Numbered from the stretch's first letter, positions 24,654 to 33,938 are shown. The stretch is 39,718 nucleotides of DNA from Bacteroidaceae bacterium (GCA_016292045.1 JAEEZX010000048.1:1-39718), one strand, 5' to 3'. Numbers and translations are program-made. The notes: a model not told the origin generated them from the sequence alone.

Positions 24654-26624
24654 CACTTCCTCCTCGCCGGGTTGCAGCAGACGGGTCTTACGGAAAGAAG
24701 ACAGACAACGGTTCTTCATCCACATAACGACGTGTCTGCCTGCCATGCGACCCGTATTACGAACCAGAACACTACCGTCCGTAAGTGTCTCTTCTGAAAA
24801 CGCAGTATAGGAGAGTCCGTAGCCGAATTCATAAGCCGGAATACGTTCCGAGTCGAAATAAGCCCTGTATCCCACACTGTCGCGCTCTTCGTAGCGAGTC
24901 ACATCCTCATCTCCGAAATTACGCGTGGAGGGCAAGTCCTCCAAACGCATCGGCCATGTCATCGTCAGTCTGCCCGAAGGATTCACTGCTCCCGTGAGCA
25001 CGTCCATTACAGCATTTCCGCCCTCCTGCCCAGGACACCACACAAGGAGCACGGCATCTGCCAGCGAGCGCCACGACATCGTCTCTATCACACCGCTGAC
25101 ATTGAGCACCACAACCATTTTCTTACCTCTGAGGTGAGCCTCGTCGGACACCGCGCACAACATGTCACGCTCCTCGCCGGTGAGCGAGAAGTCGCTCCTC
25201 TCACGATCTCTGCCCTCGCCTGCCTGGCGTCCGACAGTCACCAGCGCAATATCCGCACTGTCCAAAGCCTCTCTTATCCACTCCCGTTTCAAAGGCATCT
25301 CCTTGAGGGCTCCGCGACCGAGATATTTCTGCATAAAACCAAAGCCGGCAGCTTTATTCCTGTGCTTATTCCCCTTTGCCCAGCGACGATATTCCGATTT
25401 CAGTCTCTCTCCCACACTGTTTCCAATCACATCAGACAGGTTCACTTTGTAAGCTGCATTTACATGTCCGCTGCCCGTGCCTCCTATCACCATATCGTAG
25501 GACGACGCACCAAAAAGAGCAATGCGCACATCCGGAGAAAGGGGAAGAGTGTTACCCTCATTGCACAACAGGACAAAACTCTCCGCAGCCGCTCTCCGGG
25601 CCAGCACCGCGTGCTCCTCAAGACGCGGCTCCCGCCATCTTCTTTCCTCACGGGCCCTCTGTACTTTTTCCACCAATTGCAACACCCTTTTCACACAGGT
25701 GTCAAGCATATTCTCTCCATCGGCATTTTCCTTGAATGCCTTCTTCAAATCCATCCTCTGCAAAACGTCTCCCGGCATCATAAGATTGTTGCCGGCCTCT
25801 ATCTGCCTGCGTGTGCGGCGACGGAATGTCCAGTCGGAAATAACAGCACCCTCATAGTGCCACCGTCTCCTCAGTACATCCGTCAGCAACCATCGCGACT
25901 CCTGTGTGCGCTCACCGTTGAGAAGGTTGTAGGACGACATCACAGTCCAAGGATTAGATTCGCGGATGACAATCTCAAACGGCTTAAAGTATATGTTGAA
26001 CAACGTGAGACTATCTACCTGGGAATCATTATGCATACGACCCGTCTCTTGATTGTTGCAAGCAAAGTGTTTGACAGACGTTCCTACTCCTTTGCCCTGA
26101 ATCCCGCGAACCATACCTGCCGCAAGTTTTCCGGTAAGCAGCGGGTCCTCGGAATAATACTCGTAGTTGCGTCCGCAGAGCGGCGAACGCATAATATTCA
26201 TACCAGGTGAGAGAAGTATGTCGACACCATACGCTGCCGCCTCTTCTCCGAGCGCACCGCCCACTTCCTCCATGAGACCGACATCCCAACTGGAAGCCAG
26301 GCAACACCCCACCGGAAAAGCCGTTGCGTATGCAGTCTTGCCATGTTGGCGAGGCTTTATCCTCACTCCCGCCGGGCCGTCGGCCATCACAACAGAGGGG
26401 ATCCCAAGTCGCTTTATAGCATGTGTCACTCCTGCGGCTCCCGGCACCTGTTGTTTCCCGCAAAACGGAATATTAAATCCGCTGAACAGACTCCCCCATC
26501 CGCCTCCTATGACCAGGCGCACTTTTTCCTTGTGAGTCATCACGTTCAACAGAGAGTCCACATTTGCAGCATGTGCAAAGAATACACACATCACAAATAG
26601 CAAACTGCACAGAACGCGTCTCAT
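24642..26624 (-). CDS. Secreted glycoside hydrolase family 3 enzyme, truncated at its C-terminus
   Basis: The 660-residue protein has a signal peptide (VFFAHA) and the GH3 two-domain core. The first barrel shows KHFACNN and the nucleophile Asp in VISDWTF. The second alpha/beta domain contains the acid/base region GRQAGEGRDR and FGYGLSYTAF. GH3 enzymes of this type are exo-acting beta-glucosidases or beta-xylosidases, usually 730-780 residues with a complete FnIII-like third domain. Here that domain starts (SVLVRNTGRMAGRHVV) but is shortened inside and stops at LLQPGEEEVLRE, about 50 residues early, where the gene meets the 3' end of queA. The active site is intact, so activity is possible if the core folds. 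It begins with an ATGA overlap with the HAD gene and is the last gene of the murF run. Confidence 0.9.
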   Translation of the reverse strand: MRRVLCSLLFVMCVFFAHAANVDSLLNVMTHKEKVRLVIGGGWGSLFSGFNIPFCGKQQVPGAAGVTHAIKRLGIPSVVMADGPAGVRIKPRQHGKTAYATAFPVGCCLASSWDVGLMEEVGGALGEEAAAYGVDILLSPGMNIMRSPLCGRNYEYYSEDPLLTGKLAAGMVRGIQGKGVGTSVKHFACNNQETGRMHNDSQVDSLTLFNIYFKPFEIVIRESNPWTVMSSYNLLNGERTQESRWLLTDVLRRRWHYEGAVISDWTFRRRTRRQIEAGNNLMMPGDVLQRMDLKKAFKENADGENMLDTCVKRVLQLVEKVQRAREERRWREPRLEEHAVLARRAAAESFVLLCNEGNTLPLSPDVRIALFGASSYDMVIGGTGSGHVNAAYKVNLSDVIGNSVGERLKSEYRRWAKGNKHRNKAAGFGFMQKYLGRGALKEMPLKREWIREALDSADIALVTVGRQAGEGRDRERSDFSLTGEERDMLCAVSDEAHLRGKKMVVVLNVSGVIETMSWRSLADAVLLVWCPGQEGGNAVMDVLTGAVNPSGRLTMTWPMRLEDLPSTRNFGDEDVTRYEERDSVGYRAYFDSERIPAYEFGYGLSYTAFSEETLTDGSVLVRNTGRMAGRHVVMWMKNRCLSSFRKTRLLQPGEEEVLRE

Positions 26625-27448
26625 AACAAGTATTTTTCTATTATGTCAGCCACTCCGTCTTCCTCATTAGACGCCGTGACGACATCCGCTGCAAGTTTTG
26701 CTTTCTCGCGTGCATTGCCCATTGCCACACCGAGTCCGGCCCTCTGTATCATACTCACATCATTGTCCGAATCTCCCATGGCTATCACCTGTTCTATTGG
26801 TGTTCCCGTGCGCCTCAATACTGCCTCTACACCTCCCATCTTACTCACTCCGGGAGCTACGCATTCCAGGAAGAACGGTTCGGACAGACAGAAGTCCAAA
26901 CCGCCCTGCATCTCTTCTGTCAGTCTGTCGCGCAACAAGGGCATTCGCGAGGGGTCTCCCACAATAAGTCCCTTGTAAAACGGAGGTACTGCCTCCTCAA
27001 GAAAATTGCATGCCTGGCGCACAGGAAGGTGATTGTTGCGACCCGAATACTGGACATATTCACTCGAGGAATCTGTTGTCAACACCACATCACCCTGATA
27101 CACGACAAAGGCGCTGTCGTTCTCCAAGGCTCTTTGCAGCAGAAACGGAATGTATCTGTCAGGCACAGGACATGAGAATATCTCCTCCCCTGTCAGACAG
27201 TCGTGCACGAGAGCACCGTTGTAGCTGACAAGGAATCCACCCCTTTGCGTCAACTCCAACTGCTCCACAATGTGCATCGCCCCTTCCACCGGCCGTCCTG
27301 TGGATATCACTATCTGCACGCCTTTCTGCTGAGCCTCCTCCAAGGCTTTCAAAGTACGGGGCGTGATGACTTTGTCGGAGTTCACCAGCGTACCGTCCAA
27401 ATCCATAGCCAGAAGGCTATACGTGTTTTTCTTCAAGATACTTTCCAT
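26621..27448 (-). CDS. HAD-superfamily Cof-type phosphatase
   Basis: The 275-residue cytoplasmic protein has all four HAD motifs: MDLDGTLVNSD (nucleophile Asp), VISTGRP, the Lys region of SEPFFLECVAPGVSKMGGV, and MGDSDNDVSMI. The cap is the C2b type of Cof-like phosphatases, which act on sugar phosphates or phosphorylated cofactors; the substrate cannot be told. The start at 27448 is preferred over 27463; either way the 5' end overlaps the end of the C_GCAxxG_C_C gene by about 30 bp. Its TGA overlaps the GH3 start codon. Confidence 0.93.
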   Translation of the reverse strand: MESILKKNTYSLLAMDLDGTLVNSDKVITPRTLKALEEAQQKGVQIVISTGRPVEGAMHIVEQLELTQRGGFLVSYNGALVHDCLTGEEIFSCPVPDRYIPFLLQRALENDSAFVVYQGDVVLTTDSSSEYVQYSGRNNHLPVRQACNFLEEAVPPFYKGLIVGDPSRMPLLRDRLTEEMQGGLDFCLSEPFFLECVAPGVSKMGGVEAVLRRTGTPIEQVIAMGDSDNDVSMIQRAGLGVAMGNAREKAKLAADVVTASNEEDGVADIIEKYLL

Positions 27449-27911
27449 ATATGCGTGCCGCACATTCTACCATGCGCACACAAGGACGTTTCTTGTAATA
27501 CTCATCCGTGCGCGCTTCAGGAGTGGAGCCCACCATCGATTCCGGCATTTTACCCTCAGCTCTGAGTTTGTTCAGCCCAAGGAGTTCTCTGCACAAAAGA
27601 CTTCCGTTTTCTTCCTTGAAACGGTTTGCAAGAAGTTGCACAGCCTCATAGTTGAGACGCTTCAGTTCATTATTCGGATATGTCATCCCCTCCGGCCTCG
27701 TCTCCAGGCCACAAAGCAGGAACATACCACAAGCCGCACCGCACGTCTCTCTCATACGTCCTATGCCGCCACCGAAAGATGCCGCAATCCACGACATCTG
27801 CTCCTCGCTGATACCATAAAGGTCGGCAAAGGCCATAGCCACACTTTGCGAGCAGTTGTATCCTGCTTTGAAGTTGGCTACGGCCTTTTGTACTCTTTCT
27901 TCTATTGTCAT
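27417..27911 (-). CDS. C_GCAxxG_C_C family protein
   Basis: The 164-residue protein has the family's fixed cysteines: YNCSQS near residue 20, ETCGAACGMFLLCG near residue 60, then SLLCREL, RPCVRM and ECAARI in the last third. The pattern suggests a redox or metal-binding role; some relatives are annotated as possible oxidoreductase components, but no function is established. It has no signal peptide, so it is cytoplasmic. It starts in an ATGA overlap with the PL11 lyase stop and overlaps the HAD gene, so it is fixed in the transcription unit between a secreted lyase and a phosphatase. Confidence 0.9.
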   Translation of the reverse strand: MTIEERVQKAVANFKAGYNCSQSVAMAFADLYGISEEQMSWIAASFGGGIGRMRETCGAACGMFLLCGLETRPEGMTYPNNELKRLNYEAVQLLANRFKEENGSLLCRELLGLNKLRAEGKMPESMVGSTPEARTDEYYKKRPCVRMVECAARIYGKYLEEKHV

Positions 27912-30900
27912 TCTACAATATATTTCTGTCCGTTCTGGATATAGATACCGGGCTTCGTGGGACGACCTACGTATGCACCGCTGAGGGTGTAGGCCTCTGT
28001 GAGTTCATCGCTGCCAAGTGCGACAGCCTTGAGTTCATTCACACCCGACGGATCTGCAATAATACTAACTGTGCCGTCTGTTGCGAAGCTGCTTGTATCC
28101 CATATGTATCCGGCGGGCAATTCCTCAAGAGTCCACGTAACATTGCTACCGAGCACGATATTGCCTGCATCCACAATCTTCCAACTGGGCATCAGGGTGG
28201 GTTTCACACCGGATCTGGAAGATGAGTTATAGACAAGAGTGATATTACCGTTGATGGTCACCTTACCAGTAGTGGTTATGCTACTTGCAGAGGTATTACT
28301 CTTGAGATAAGCGGATATCATTGCACCGCTGCTTATTGTGATGTTGGCACTGCCGGCATCCAGCACACCGACATTCTTTGCTGTGGAATTCTCATAGACA
28401 TTCAGTTCACTGCCACTTGAGAATGTCATCGTAGTACCGTTGAAGTTGCACTTCGTGACAAACATCTTACTGGTGCTGTTAGCCTGAATCGTACCGTTCT
28501 TCAGCGTGCTGGCTGTGCTTGTCAGCGTAGAACCTGACGCAAGAGTCAGTTTGCCGGTACCCAGATTTGCTCCAGTCTCGTTGTTCAGGATAAGTCCGCC
28601 GTTGACTGTCACAGGTTGAGTGATATTCATACCGGGACCTTTGTAGGTCATCGTACAGCTGCCCACCTTGTTGAAGGTGCAGTAGTTCGTTGAGCTGTTG
28701 TCGTTGATACTGCCGGAGAAGGTGAAGTCCTTGCCCAGGTTGTTGCCGATGTTCCATGTCACATTACCGCTGACGGGAGTGCTGCCTTGGTAGTCGCAGG
28801 CCGAGTTCGTCAGCGAGCCGGCGCCGGTCACAGCACCGATGGTGTAGGTGTAGCCGGGCGAGCTGGCGGCAGCACTTCCTTCAGCCAGCTGCAGCGTCAT
28901 CTTAGGCGCAGTCATATTACCCCTCAGGGGAAGCCAGAGGCTGGTGTTGTGTACGATGGTACCTTCAAAGTTTGCCCATCCGCTCTCGATACGGACACGA
29001 CTGACAGAGTTTCTCGGCACGATAGTCAGTTTTCCACTACCAGATAATTGGTTTCTATAACCGGTGTAGTACGCATACGTCAAATCCCATGTTGCAGATT
29101 TACCCTCCGGCACATAAATAGCATGTGCTGTGTTCTGGGCATCATCATAGAGTGTACCGCCACGCATTTCCACTGTAGAAGCAGGCTGTGTAGTTTCTGC
29201 CAACGAACCGGCAGTAACAATCAGACGGGAAAGGGTGCTGCCGCCATGTACGAACAGGGCTCCAGACCCCTTCTTCGTGAGCACAGTACCTGACAGAGCT
29301 GCCTCCATACGGAAGTCTGCAGCATTGTCAATCACACCGCCCTCATCGCCTATCATCTTTATCGGAGAATTGGTTTCCACAGCTCCCGTTGTCTGCAACG
29401 TCGCTCCGTTCTCCATTGTGAAGAGGCTGGCACTTGTTGTTCTTGCACCGAGGTTACCGTACTCGTTATACTGGTTTGCCAACTGTGTGACACGGACGGT
29501 ACCGCCTTTCAGATACGTGCCGCCCTTATAGGTGTTTATAGTGCTCACCGTTACTGCGCCACTGCCTTCCTTTATAAACTTGGCACTTCCGTCAATACTT
29601 CCCTCGCCGCTCAAGGTATAAGCCTGCGAATTATTAAATGTCACGGTCTTCGGCATCAAATTGGCATTCAGTTCGACAGCCTTCCGGGCAGCATTGTTGT
29701 CAAACACGACATCGTCATCTGAAACGAAGGTTGTCGCTTCCTGGATTTCCCCGTTCACGAGATAGAAGTTCTCAGTGTAGTCTAGATCCCATGCGCTGCT
29801 GTTGGCACCCGTCCAGTATACTGTAGTGGGCTCACGCATCGGCAAAATCTCCAGAATCAGTTTGCCGTCCTCCACGTAGAGCTGTTTCTTCTCCGTGGGA
29901 AGACCTTCCAGTATAATGGAGTTTACATCACCCTCCACTTCGCCTTCGATGGTGGCAATCACATATTTTCCTGCTTCCATCTTTGAGGCGCCGCTCTTGA
30001 GATGACCCACCAGTTCTATCACAGGACTCAGATATTGCGGACCTGCAGCAATCCATGCAGCATCGGTCTTTTGCTCAATAGTCAGGCTCTTGGCATTTAT
30101 CTGGTCGGCAGTCAAGTCATCACAGTAAAGATCCACCACCAGACGTGAGCCGAAGCCCATAGTGTATCTGTCTGTTGCAATCGCACCCTTGGCATCCTTA
30201 CCGCCGGGACGGATAATGGAAGCGTAATCAGCCTTGATATTCTTGAACTGACCTGTGGCATTTATCTCCGCGAAACGGTTGAGCCACAAATCGGAGTTCT
30301 TCATTGTGCCGTAGAAGTTCACAACGCCGGCCCATATATCTGTACTGCCCGTATGAGTGAACTCTGCTGCGGGAAGAGTCAGAACGCCGTCACCCTGCTT
30401 CACAAGACGGGTCGAACCCGACAGTCCGCCTCCCGTCACATTACAGGTGTAGGTCGTGTATTTGATATTTGTATCCTTCGTGGTGGTTTCACTGGCAGCA
30501 GAACCCTGTACCCATGTCGGCACATTGAAGGTCAGGATATAAGGACTTACTCCGTCTGCAATGCTTACACTTGAGTTTCCCACTTCACAAACAATGACAT
30601 GCTGGTCGTTGTATGCAGCGGAAATTGTGCCGCCGTTGGCCACTTCCGTACGTCCTACAGTGGTGAGTGGTGGCGGAGGTGTGGTGATGCCTTCCATCTC
30701 ACCCAGGAAGTAGCTCGTGTGAGGAGGCTGGTTGTAGCCGCACATCTGCCACACCATTGAGTTACGGTACTGATGGTCGTGCCACAGCGTGTAGACGCGG
30801 TGAGCTGTCGGAGTGGGAGTAGAAAATATACGTATGTTGTTGTTCGACGTACGCATAATCACCTCCTCACGCCAGTCGCCCAAAATATCGCCCTGATAGC

Positions 30901-32524
30901 AGGGTGTTCCCTTGGTGTCGTTGTTGGTCATCGAACCGGCCATCGTATAGATGGGCGTCCAGCTGCCGTATTTGGCTACGCAACCTTCGGTGTTTTTACC
31001 GTTAAGATAGTTGAAAGTCTCTTCGCACAGATCACCGTCCCAGTAGATACGGAAGTTGGTGTTCACACCCGTGGCGCCCAATCCGCTGACGGCCTCGTTT
31101 ACGATAGTGCTGACGGCACCCTCGCGTGCCGAGCATCCCAGTCCGCCGGGGAAGTCGTTGGTGAAGTTGCCGGCCATAGCACGACCGTCGTCATTACCGG
31201 CGATGCAGCGGTGGTATAGTTTGCTCGTTGTGGCATCGCGGTAGTTATTGCCGGGATTGTCCTCCAGACAGGCATAGATTTCCTGACCGTGAATGTAAGG
31301 ATTGAGGTCGCTGCAGTGCTGGGAATCGCCGTGACCGAGTCCCGTGGTGGAGAGACCCTTACCGTTGTCGTCAATCACCATTGAACCGTATACAATCTCG
31401 TCTCTTCCGTCCCAGTCCACATCGGCTATTCCGAAATTGTGGTAACCCTGTCCCTTCCACGGACCGTTGGAGTTGTTGTACCACTTCCAGCGAAGTTTCA
31501 GTTTGTGCGTGCTTTTGTCTACATCGTATGCTGCCATCTTGTGACGGGTGTAGATACCTCTCGCAATGAAGATGCTGGGGTTGCGGCCGTCCAGATAGGG
31601 AGCGCCGAAGAAATGCTTCGAGGCACGGTGGCCCGAGTTGTCACCCCAGGCCGACTGCATGTTTGTCTCTCCGCTTTCCAGGAGTGCCAAAGGATATGCG
31701 ATGCAGTCATACACCTCACCCGTTTCGCCATTGAGGTAGAGCAGATATTCCTCCGTCGTGGTGACAAACCAGTTCACACCGCCGCCCGTTGCTGCTCGCA
31801 CATTGGTATTGGAATTGCCCACGGTGTAGGTTCCTCCAAGAGCATTGTGCACCACAGTACCGCTGGCGGCACGCATCACACATTCTGCCTTTCCGTCCTG
31901 GTCCCAGTCGTAGGCCACCATATTCTGCTCGTTGTTCTGGAAGTCGCCCATATTCGGACCGCAGTTGAGCCACCACAGACGCTGGCCGTTCTGCTTCAGC
32001 ACCTCGAAGATGGTGTATTCGTGCGTCACCACACCACCGACGGTGGGACCGTACTTGGGATACGACTGCTCCATCTCGCTCAGGTTGTCAAACTTCATGA
32101 TGATTTCCAGTTCGCCGTCACCGTCCACATCGGCACAGCAGGCATCGTTGGGCACCAGCGTGCTCCTGATACCTTCATGTGTGAGAGCTATTTCCTTGTA
32201 GCTGCCCGACCACACGCTCACGTCCTCACAACGGGCCTTCTCCACACCGCGCACAACAGGAGCCACACTGTAAGTGTTGGTTTTTGTGCCGGAAGGATCC
32301 TCGAAGTTGGATACAGAGATGGGAGTATCCGTAATCTTCGTTCCGTTACGATACACATTGAAGGTCACGTCGTAGTACTCTTCTGCATTCAGACGCCAAC
32401 TCAGGTACACGCCGGAGTTTGTCTTCATAGCCACCAGACCGCGGTCCAGGACGTCGGTCTTACGCTGTGCGTTAACACCCACAGCCAGAGTCAGCATCAA
32501 TAAAAAAAGGCAAAATTTTCTCAT
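27908..32524 (-). CDS. Secreted PL11 rhamnogalacturonan lyase with a long beta-helical C-terminal extension
   Basis: The protein has 1538 residues with a signal peptide ending GVNAQ. Residues about 20-640 are a PL11 rhamnogalacturonan lyase: an N-terminal beta domain (RGLVAMKTNSGVYLSWR) and an eight-blade propeller with calcium loops (DVDGDGELEI, DWDQDGKAEC, DVDWDGRDEI). The conserved LGDWREEVIMRT and YNQPPHTSYFLG blocks also belong to this family. It cleaves the rhamnose-galacturonate backbone of rhamnogalacturonan I. PL11 enzymes are usually about 600-800 residues. Here about 900 more carry autotransporter-like beta-helix repeats (KQGDGVLTLPAAEFTHTGST, GSGAVTVSTINTYKGGTY, KGSGALFVHGGSTL) and an arabinan/pectin-enzyme-like tail, LSGAYVGRPTKPGIYIQNGQ. 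The extension probably places the enzyme on the surface or binds wall material. It follows murF by 26 bp and overlaps the next gene by 4 bp. Confidence 0.93.
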   Translation of the reverse strand: MRKFCLFLLMLTLAVGVNAQRKTDVLDRGLVAMKTNSGVYLSWRLNAEEYYDVTFNVYRNGTKITDTPISVSNFEDPSGTKTNTYSVAPVVRGVEKARCEDVSVWSGSYKEIALTHEGIRSTLVPNDACCADVDGDGELEIIMKFDNLSEMEQSYPKYGPTVGGVVTHEYTIFEVLKQNGQRLWWLNCGPNMGDFQNNEQNMVAYDWDQDGKAECVMRAASGTVVHNALGGTYTVGNSNTNVRAATGGGVNWFVTTTEEYLLYLNGETGEVYDCIAYPLALLESGETNMQSAWGDNSGHRASKHFFGAPYLDGRNPSIFIARGIYTRHKMAAYDVDKSTHKLKLRWKWYNNSNGPWKGQGYHNFGIADVDWDGRDEIVYGSMVIDDNGKGLSTTGLGHGDSQHCSDLNPYIHGQEIYACLEDNPGNNYRDATTSKLYHRCIAGNDDGRAMAGNFTNDFPGGLGCSAREGAVSTIVNEAVSGLGATGVNTNFRIYWDGDLCEETFNYLNGKNTEGCVAKYGSWTPIYTMAGSMTNNDTKGTPCYQGDILGDWREEVIMRTSNNNIRIFSTPTPTAHRVYTLWHDHQYRNSMVWQMCGYNQPPHTSYFLGEMEGITTPPPPLTTVGRTEVANGGTISAAYNDQHVIVCEVGNSSVSIADGVSPYILTFNVPTWVQGSAASETTTKDTNIKYTTYTCNVTGGGLSGSTRLVKQGDGVLTLPAAEFTHTGSTDIWAGVVNFYGTMKNSDLWLNRFAEINATGQFKNIKADYASIIRPGGKDAKGAIATDRYTMGFGSRLVVDLYCDDLTADQINAKSLTIEQKTDAAWIAAGPQYLSPVIELVGHLKSGASKMEAGKYVIATIEGEVEGDVNSIILEGLPTEKKQLYVEDGKLILEILPMREPTTVYWTGANSSAWDLDYTENFYLVNGEIQEATTFVSDDDVVFDNNAARKAVELNANLMPKTVTFNNSQAYTLSGEGSIDGSAKFIKEGSGAVTVSTINTYKGGTYLKGGTVRVTQLANQYNEYGNLGARTTSASLFTMENGATLQTTGAVETNSPIKMIGDEGGVIDNAADFRMEAALSGTVLTKKGSGALFVHGGSTLSRLIVTAGSLAETTQPASTVEMRGGTLYDDAQNTAHAIYVPEGKSATWDLTYAYYTGYRNQLSGSGKLTIVPRNSVSRVRIESGWANFEGTIVHNTSLWLPLRGNMTAPKMTLQLAEGSAAASSPGYTYTIGAVTGAGSLTNSACDYQGSTPVSGNVTWNIGNNLGKDFTFSGSINDNSSTNYCTFNKVGSCTMTYKGPGMNITQPVTVNGGLILNNETGANLGTGKLTLASGSTLTSTASTLKNGTIQANSTSKMFVTKCNFNGTTMTFSSGSELNVYENSTAKNVGVLDAGSANITISSGAMISAYLKSNTSASSITTTGKVTINGNITLVYNSSSRSGVKPTLMPSWKIVDAGNIVLGSNVTWTLEELPAGYIWDTSSFATDGTVSIIADPSGVNELKAVALGSDELTEAYTLSGAYVGRPTKPGIYIQNGQKYIVE

Positions 32525-32550
32525 GATATTCTTTTTTAGTTCTTGTTATT

Positions 32551-33792
32551 CTACAGATATTGTGGCAGTTGATATAGTTTCGTACTGTGGCTGCCCTTGA
32601 CGAGAACGGTCTTGTTCTCTATGGGTGTCACCTTCAGGGCGCCAATCACTTCCTCCACAGAAGCGAATCTTCTGGCCTGTGCATTTTCCGGCCATTCCTT
32701 GCCGACAAGCCATGCCTCACAAGCGATGTGTCCGAGCACTTCTTCGTGCAAAGCGGCACTGCCCTCACCCAGTTCGCCCATAGCACCGAGTATCACCATC
32801 TTGCCGTCGGCCTTTATTTCGTTGAAATTGTCCAGCGCAGCCACCATACTCGTGGGATTTGCATTGTAGGCATCCACGATGAGACGGTTTCTGCCTGTCT
32901 CCAGATACTGCGAACGGCCGAGATTGGGCTCGTATTCCTCCACTGCAGCCACGATATCGTCCATCGTCACTCCGAAATGCAGTCCCACCGTTGCTGCAGC
33001 TCTCACATTTGCCATATTGTAGGCACCGATCAGATGCGTCTGCACATCCCTTCCGTTCAGCACACAAGCCACGAAGGGATTGCATTCCTTCACTTCGCCG
33101 CCCACATACTTCTCGGTCTTCAGCCCCCTCTGCCCGGCCATTTCGCTGAGGTCTGCGTCCTCTCCGTTGAGGAATGCGAACTTACCTCTTGCCACGAGGT
33201 CGTCGTAGAGCTCGCCCTTCGTCTTCTTCACGCCTTCAAAGGAACCGAAACCCTCCAGATGTGCCCGTCCCACGTTCGTTATCAGTCCGCAGTCGGCCTT
33301 CACCATGCCGCACAGGAAAGCTATCTCCCCGGGATGGTTCGCACCGGTTTCCACCACGGCAATCTCGTCGTCCTTCGTGATGGACAGCAGCGTCAGAGGC
33401 ACTCCGATATGGTTGTTGAGATTACCCTGAGTGTAGCGCACCCTGTATTTCCTACTGAGCACAGCTGCCATCAGTTCCTTCGTGGTGGTCTTGCCGTTGG
33501 TGCCTGTCACCTGAATCACGGGTATCGTCAATTGCTGTCTGTGGTATGCGGCGAGCCTTTGCAGTGTCGTCAGCACATCGTCCACCAGAACGTAGCGCTC
33601 ATCGCCCTCCTTCACCACGTCTTTGCTGTCCACTACCACGGCGGCACAACCCTGTTCCAGAGCTGCAGAGGCATACGTATTACCGTCGAAACGTTCTCCC
33701 TTCAATGCGAAGAACAAACTCCCCGGCTCACATTTCCTCGTGTCGGTTGTCACCTGAGGGTGACGCAGATATAATTCATATAGTTTTTCCAT
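32551..33792 (-). CDS. murF: UDP-N-acetylmuramoyl-tripeptide--D-alanyl-D-alanine ligase MurF
   Basis: The 413-residue cytoplasmic Mur ligase adds D-Ala-D-Ala to the peptidoglycan precursor. It shows the P-loop TGTNGKTTTKEL (about residue 103), the central-domain ETGANHPGEI and NVGRAHLEGFG, and the C-terminal DAYNANPTSM. The start at 33792 (MEKLYELY) is preferred; the in-frame ATG at 33831 is upstream of the promoter. In most bacteria murF sits in the division/cell-wall cluster. Here it stands alone at the head of a run of CAZyme genes, with PL11 only 26 bp downstream. Confidence 0.96.
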   Translation of the reverse strand: MEKLYELYLRHPQVTTDTRKCEPGSLFFALKGERFDGNTYASAALEQGCAAVVVDSKDVVKEGDERYVLVDDVLTTLQRLAAYHRQQLTIPVIQVTGTNGKTTTKELMAAVLSRKYRVRYTQGNLNNHIGVPLTLLSITKDDEIAVVETGANHPGEIAFLCGMVKADCGLITNVGRAHLEGFGSFEGVKKTKGELYDDLVARGKFAFLNGEDADLSEMAGQRGLKTEKYVGGEVKECNPFVACVLNGRDVQTHLIGAYNMANVRAAATVGLHFGVTMDDIVAAVEEYEPNLGRSQYLETGRNRLIVDAYNANPTSMVAALDNFNEIKADGKMVILGAMGELGEGSAALHEEVLGHIACEAWLVGKEWPENAQARRFASVEEVIGALKVTPIENKTVLVKGSHSTKLYQLPQYL

Positions 33793-33804
33793 ACACATTG
33801 TGCA

Positions 33805-33812
33805 CAAAGGTA
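33805..33812 (-). promoter_or_regulatory. -7 promoter element for murF
   Basis: TACCTTTG on the minus strand matches TAnnTTTG. Only 12 bp separate it from the murF ATG at 33792, so the mRNA leader must be very short. Confidence 0.7.
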
Positions 33813-33906
33813 TCGAAACATTCCATGTCAACCGTCAAAACAAGCGATAAAAAATCGTCTTCTTCGGAAAAATTGACAAAAAAGACTAAATAAATAACAC
33901 ATTACA

Positions 33907-33938
33907 TTTGTCTGCTAACTATTTTTTTGTTATTTTTG
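33907..33938 (+). promoter_or_regulatory. Full -33/-7 promoter for folP-cdaA
   Basis: TTTG (33907-33910) and TATTTTTG (33931-33938) are both exact matches to the Bacteroidetes consensus at 20-bp spacing. The folP ATG at 33946 starts only 7 bp after the -7 element, so the transcript is leaderless or nearly so. Confidence 0.85.

Noticed and set aside
32587..33774. A 395-codon frame antisense to murF
   Set aside because: murF is complete on the other strand; the antisense product is His/Cys/Leu-rich without motifs.
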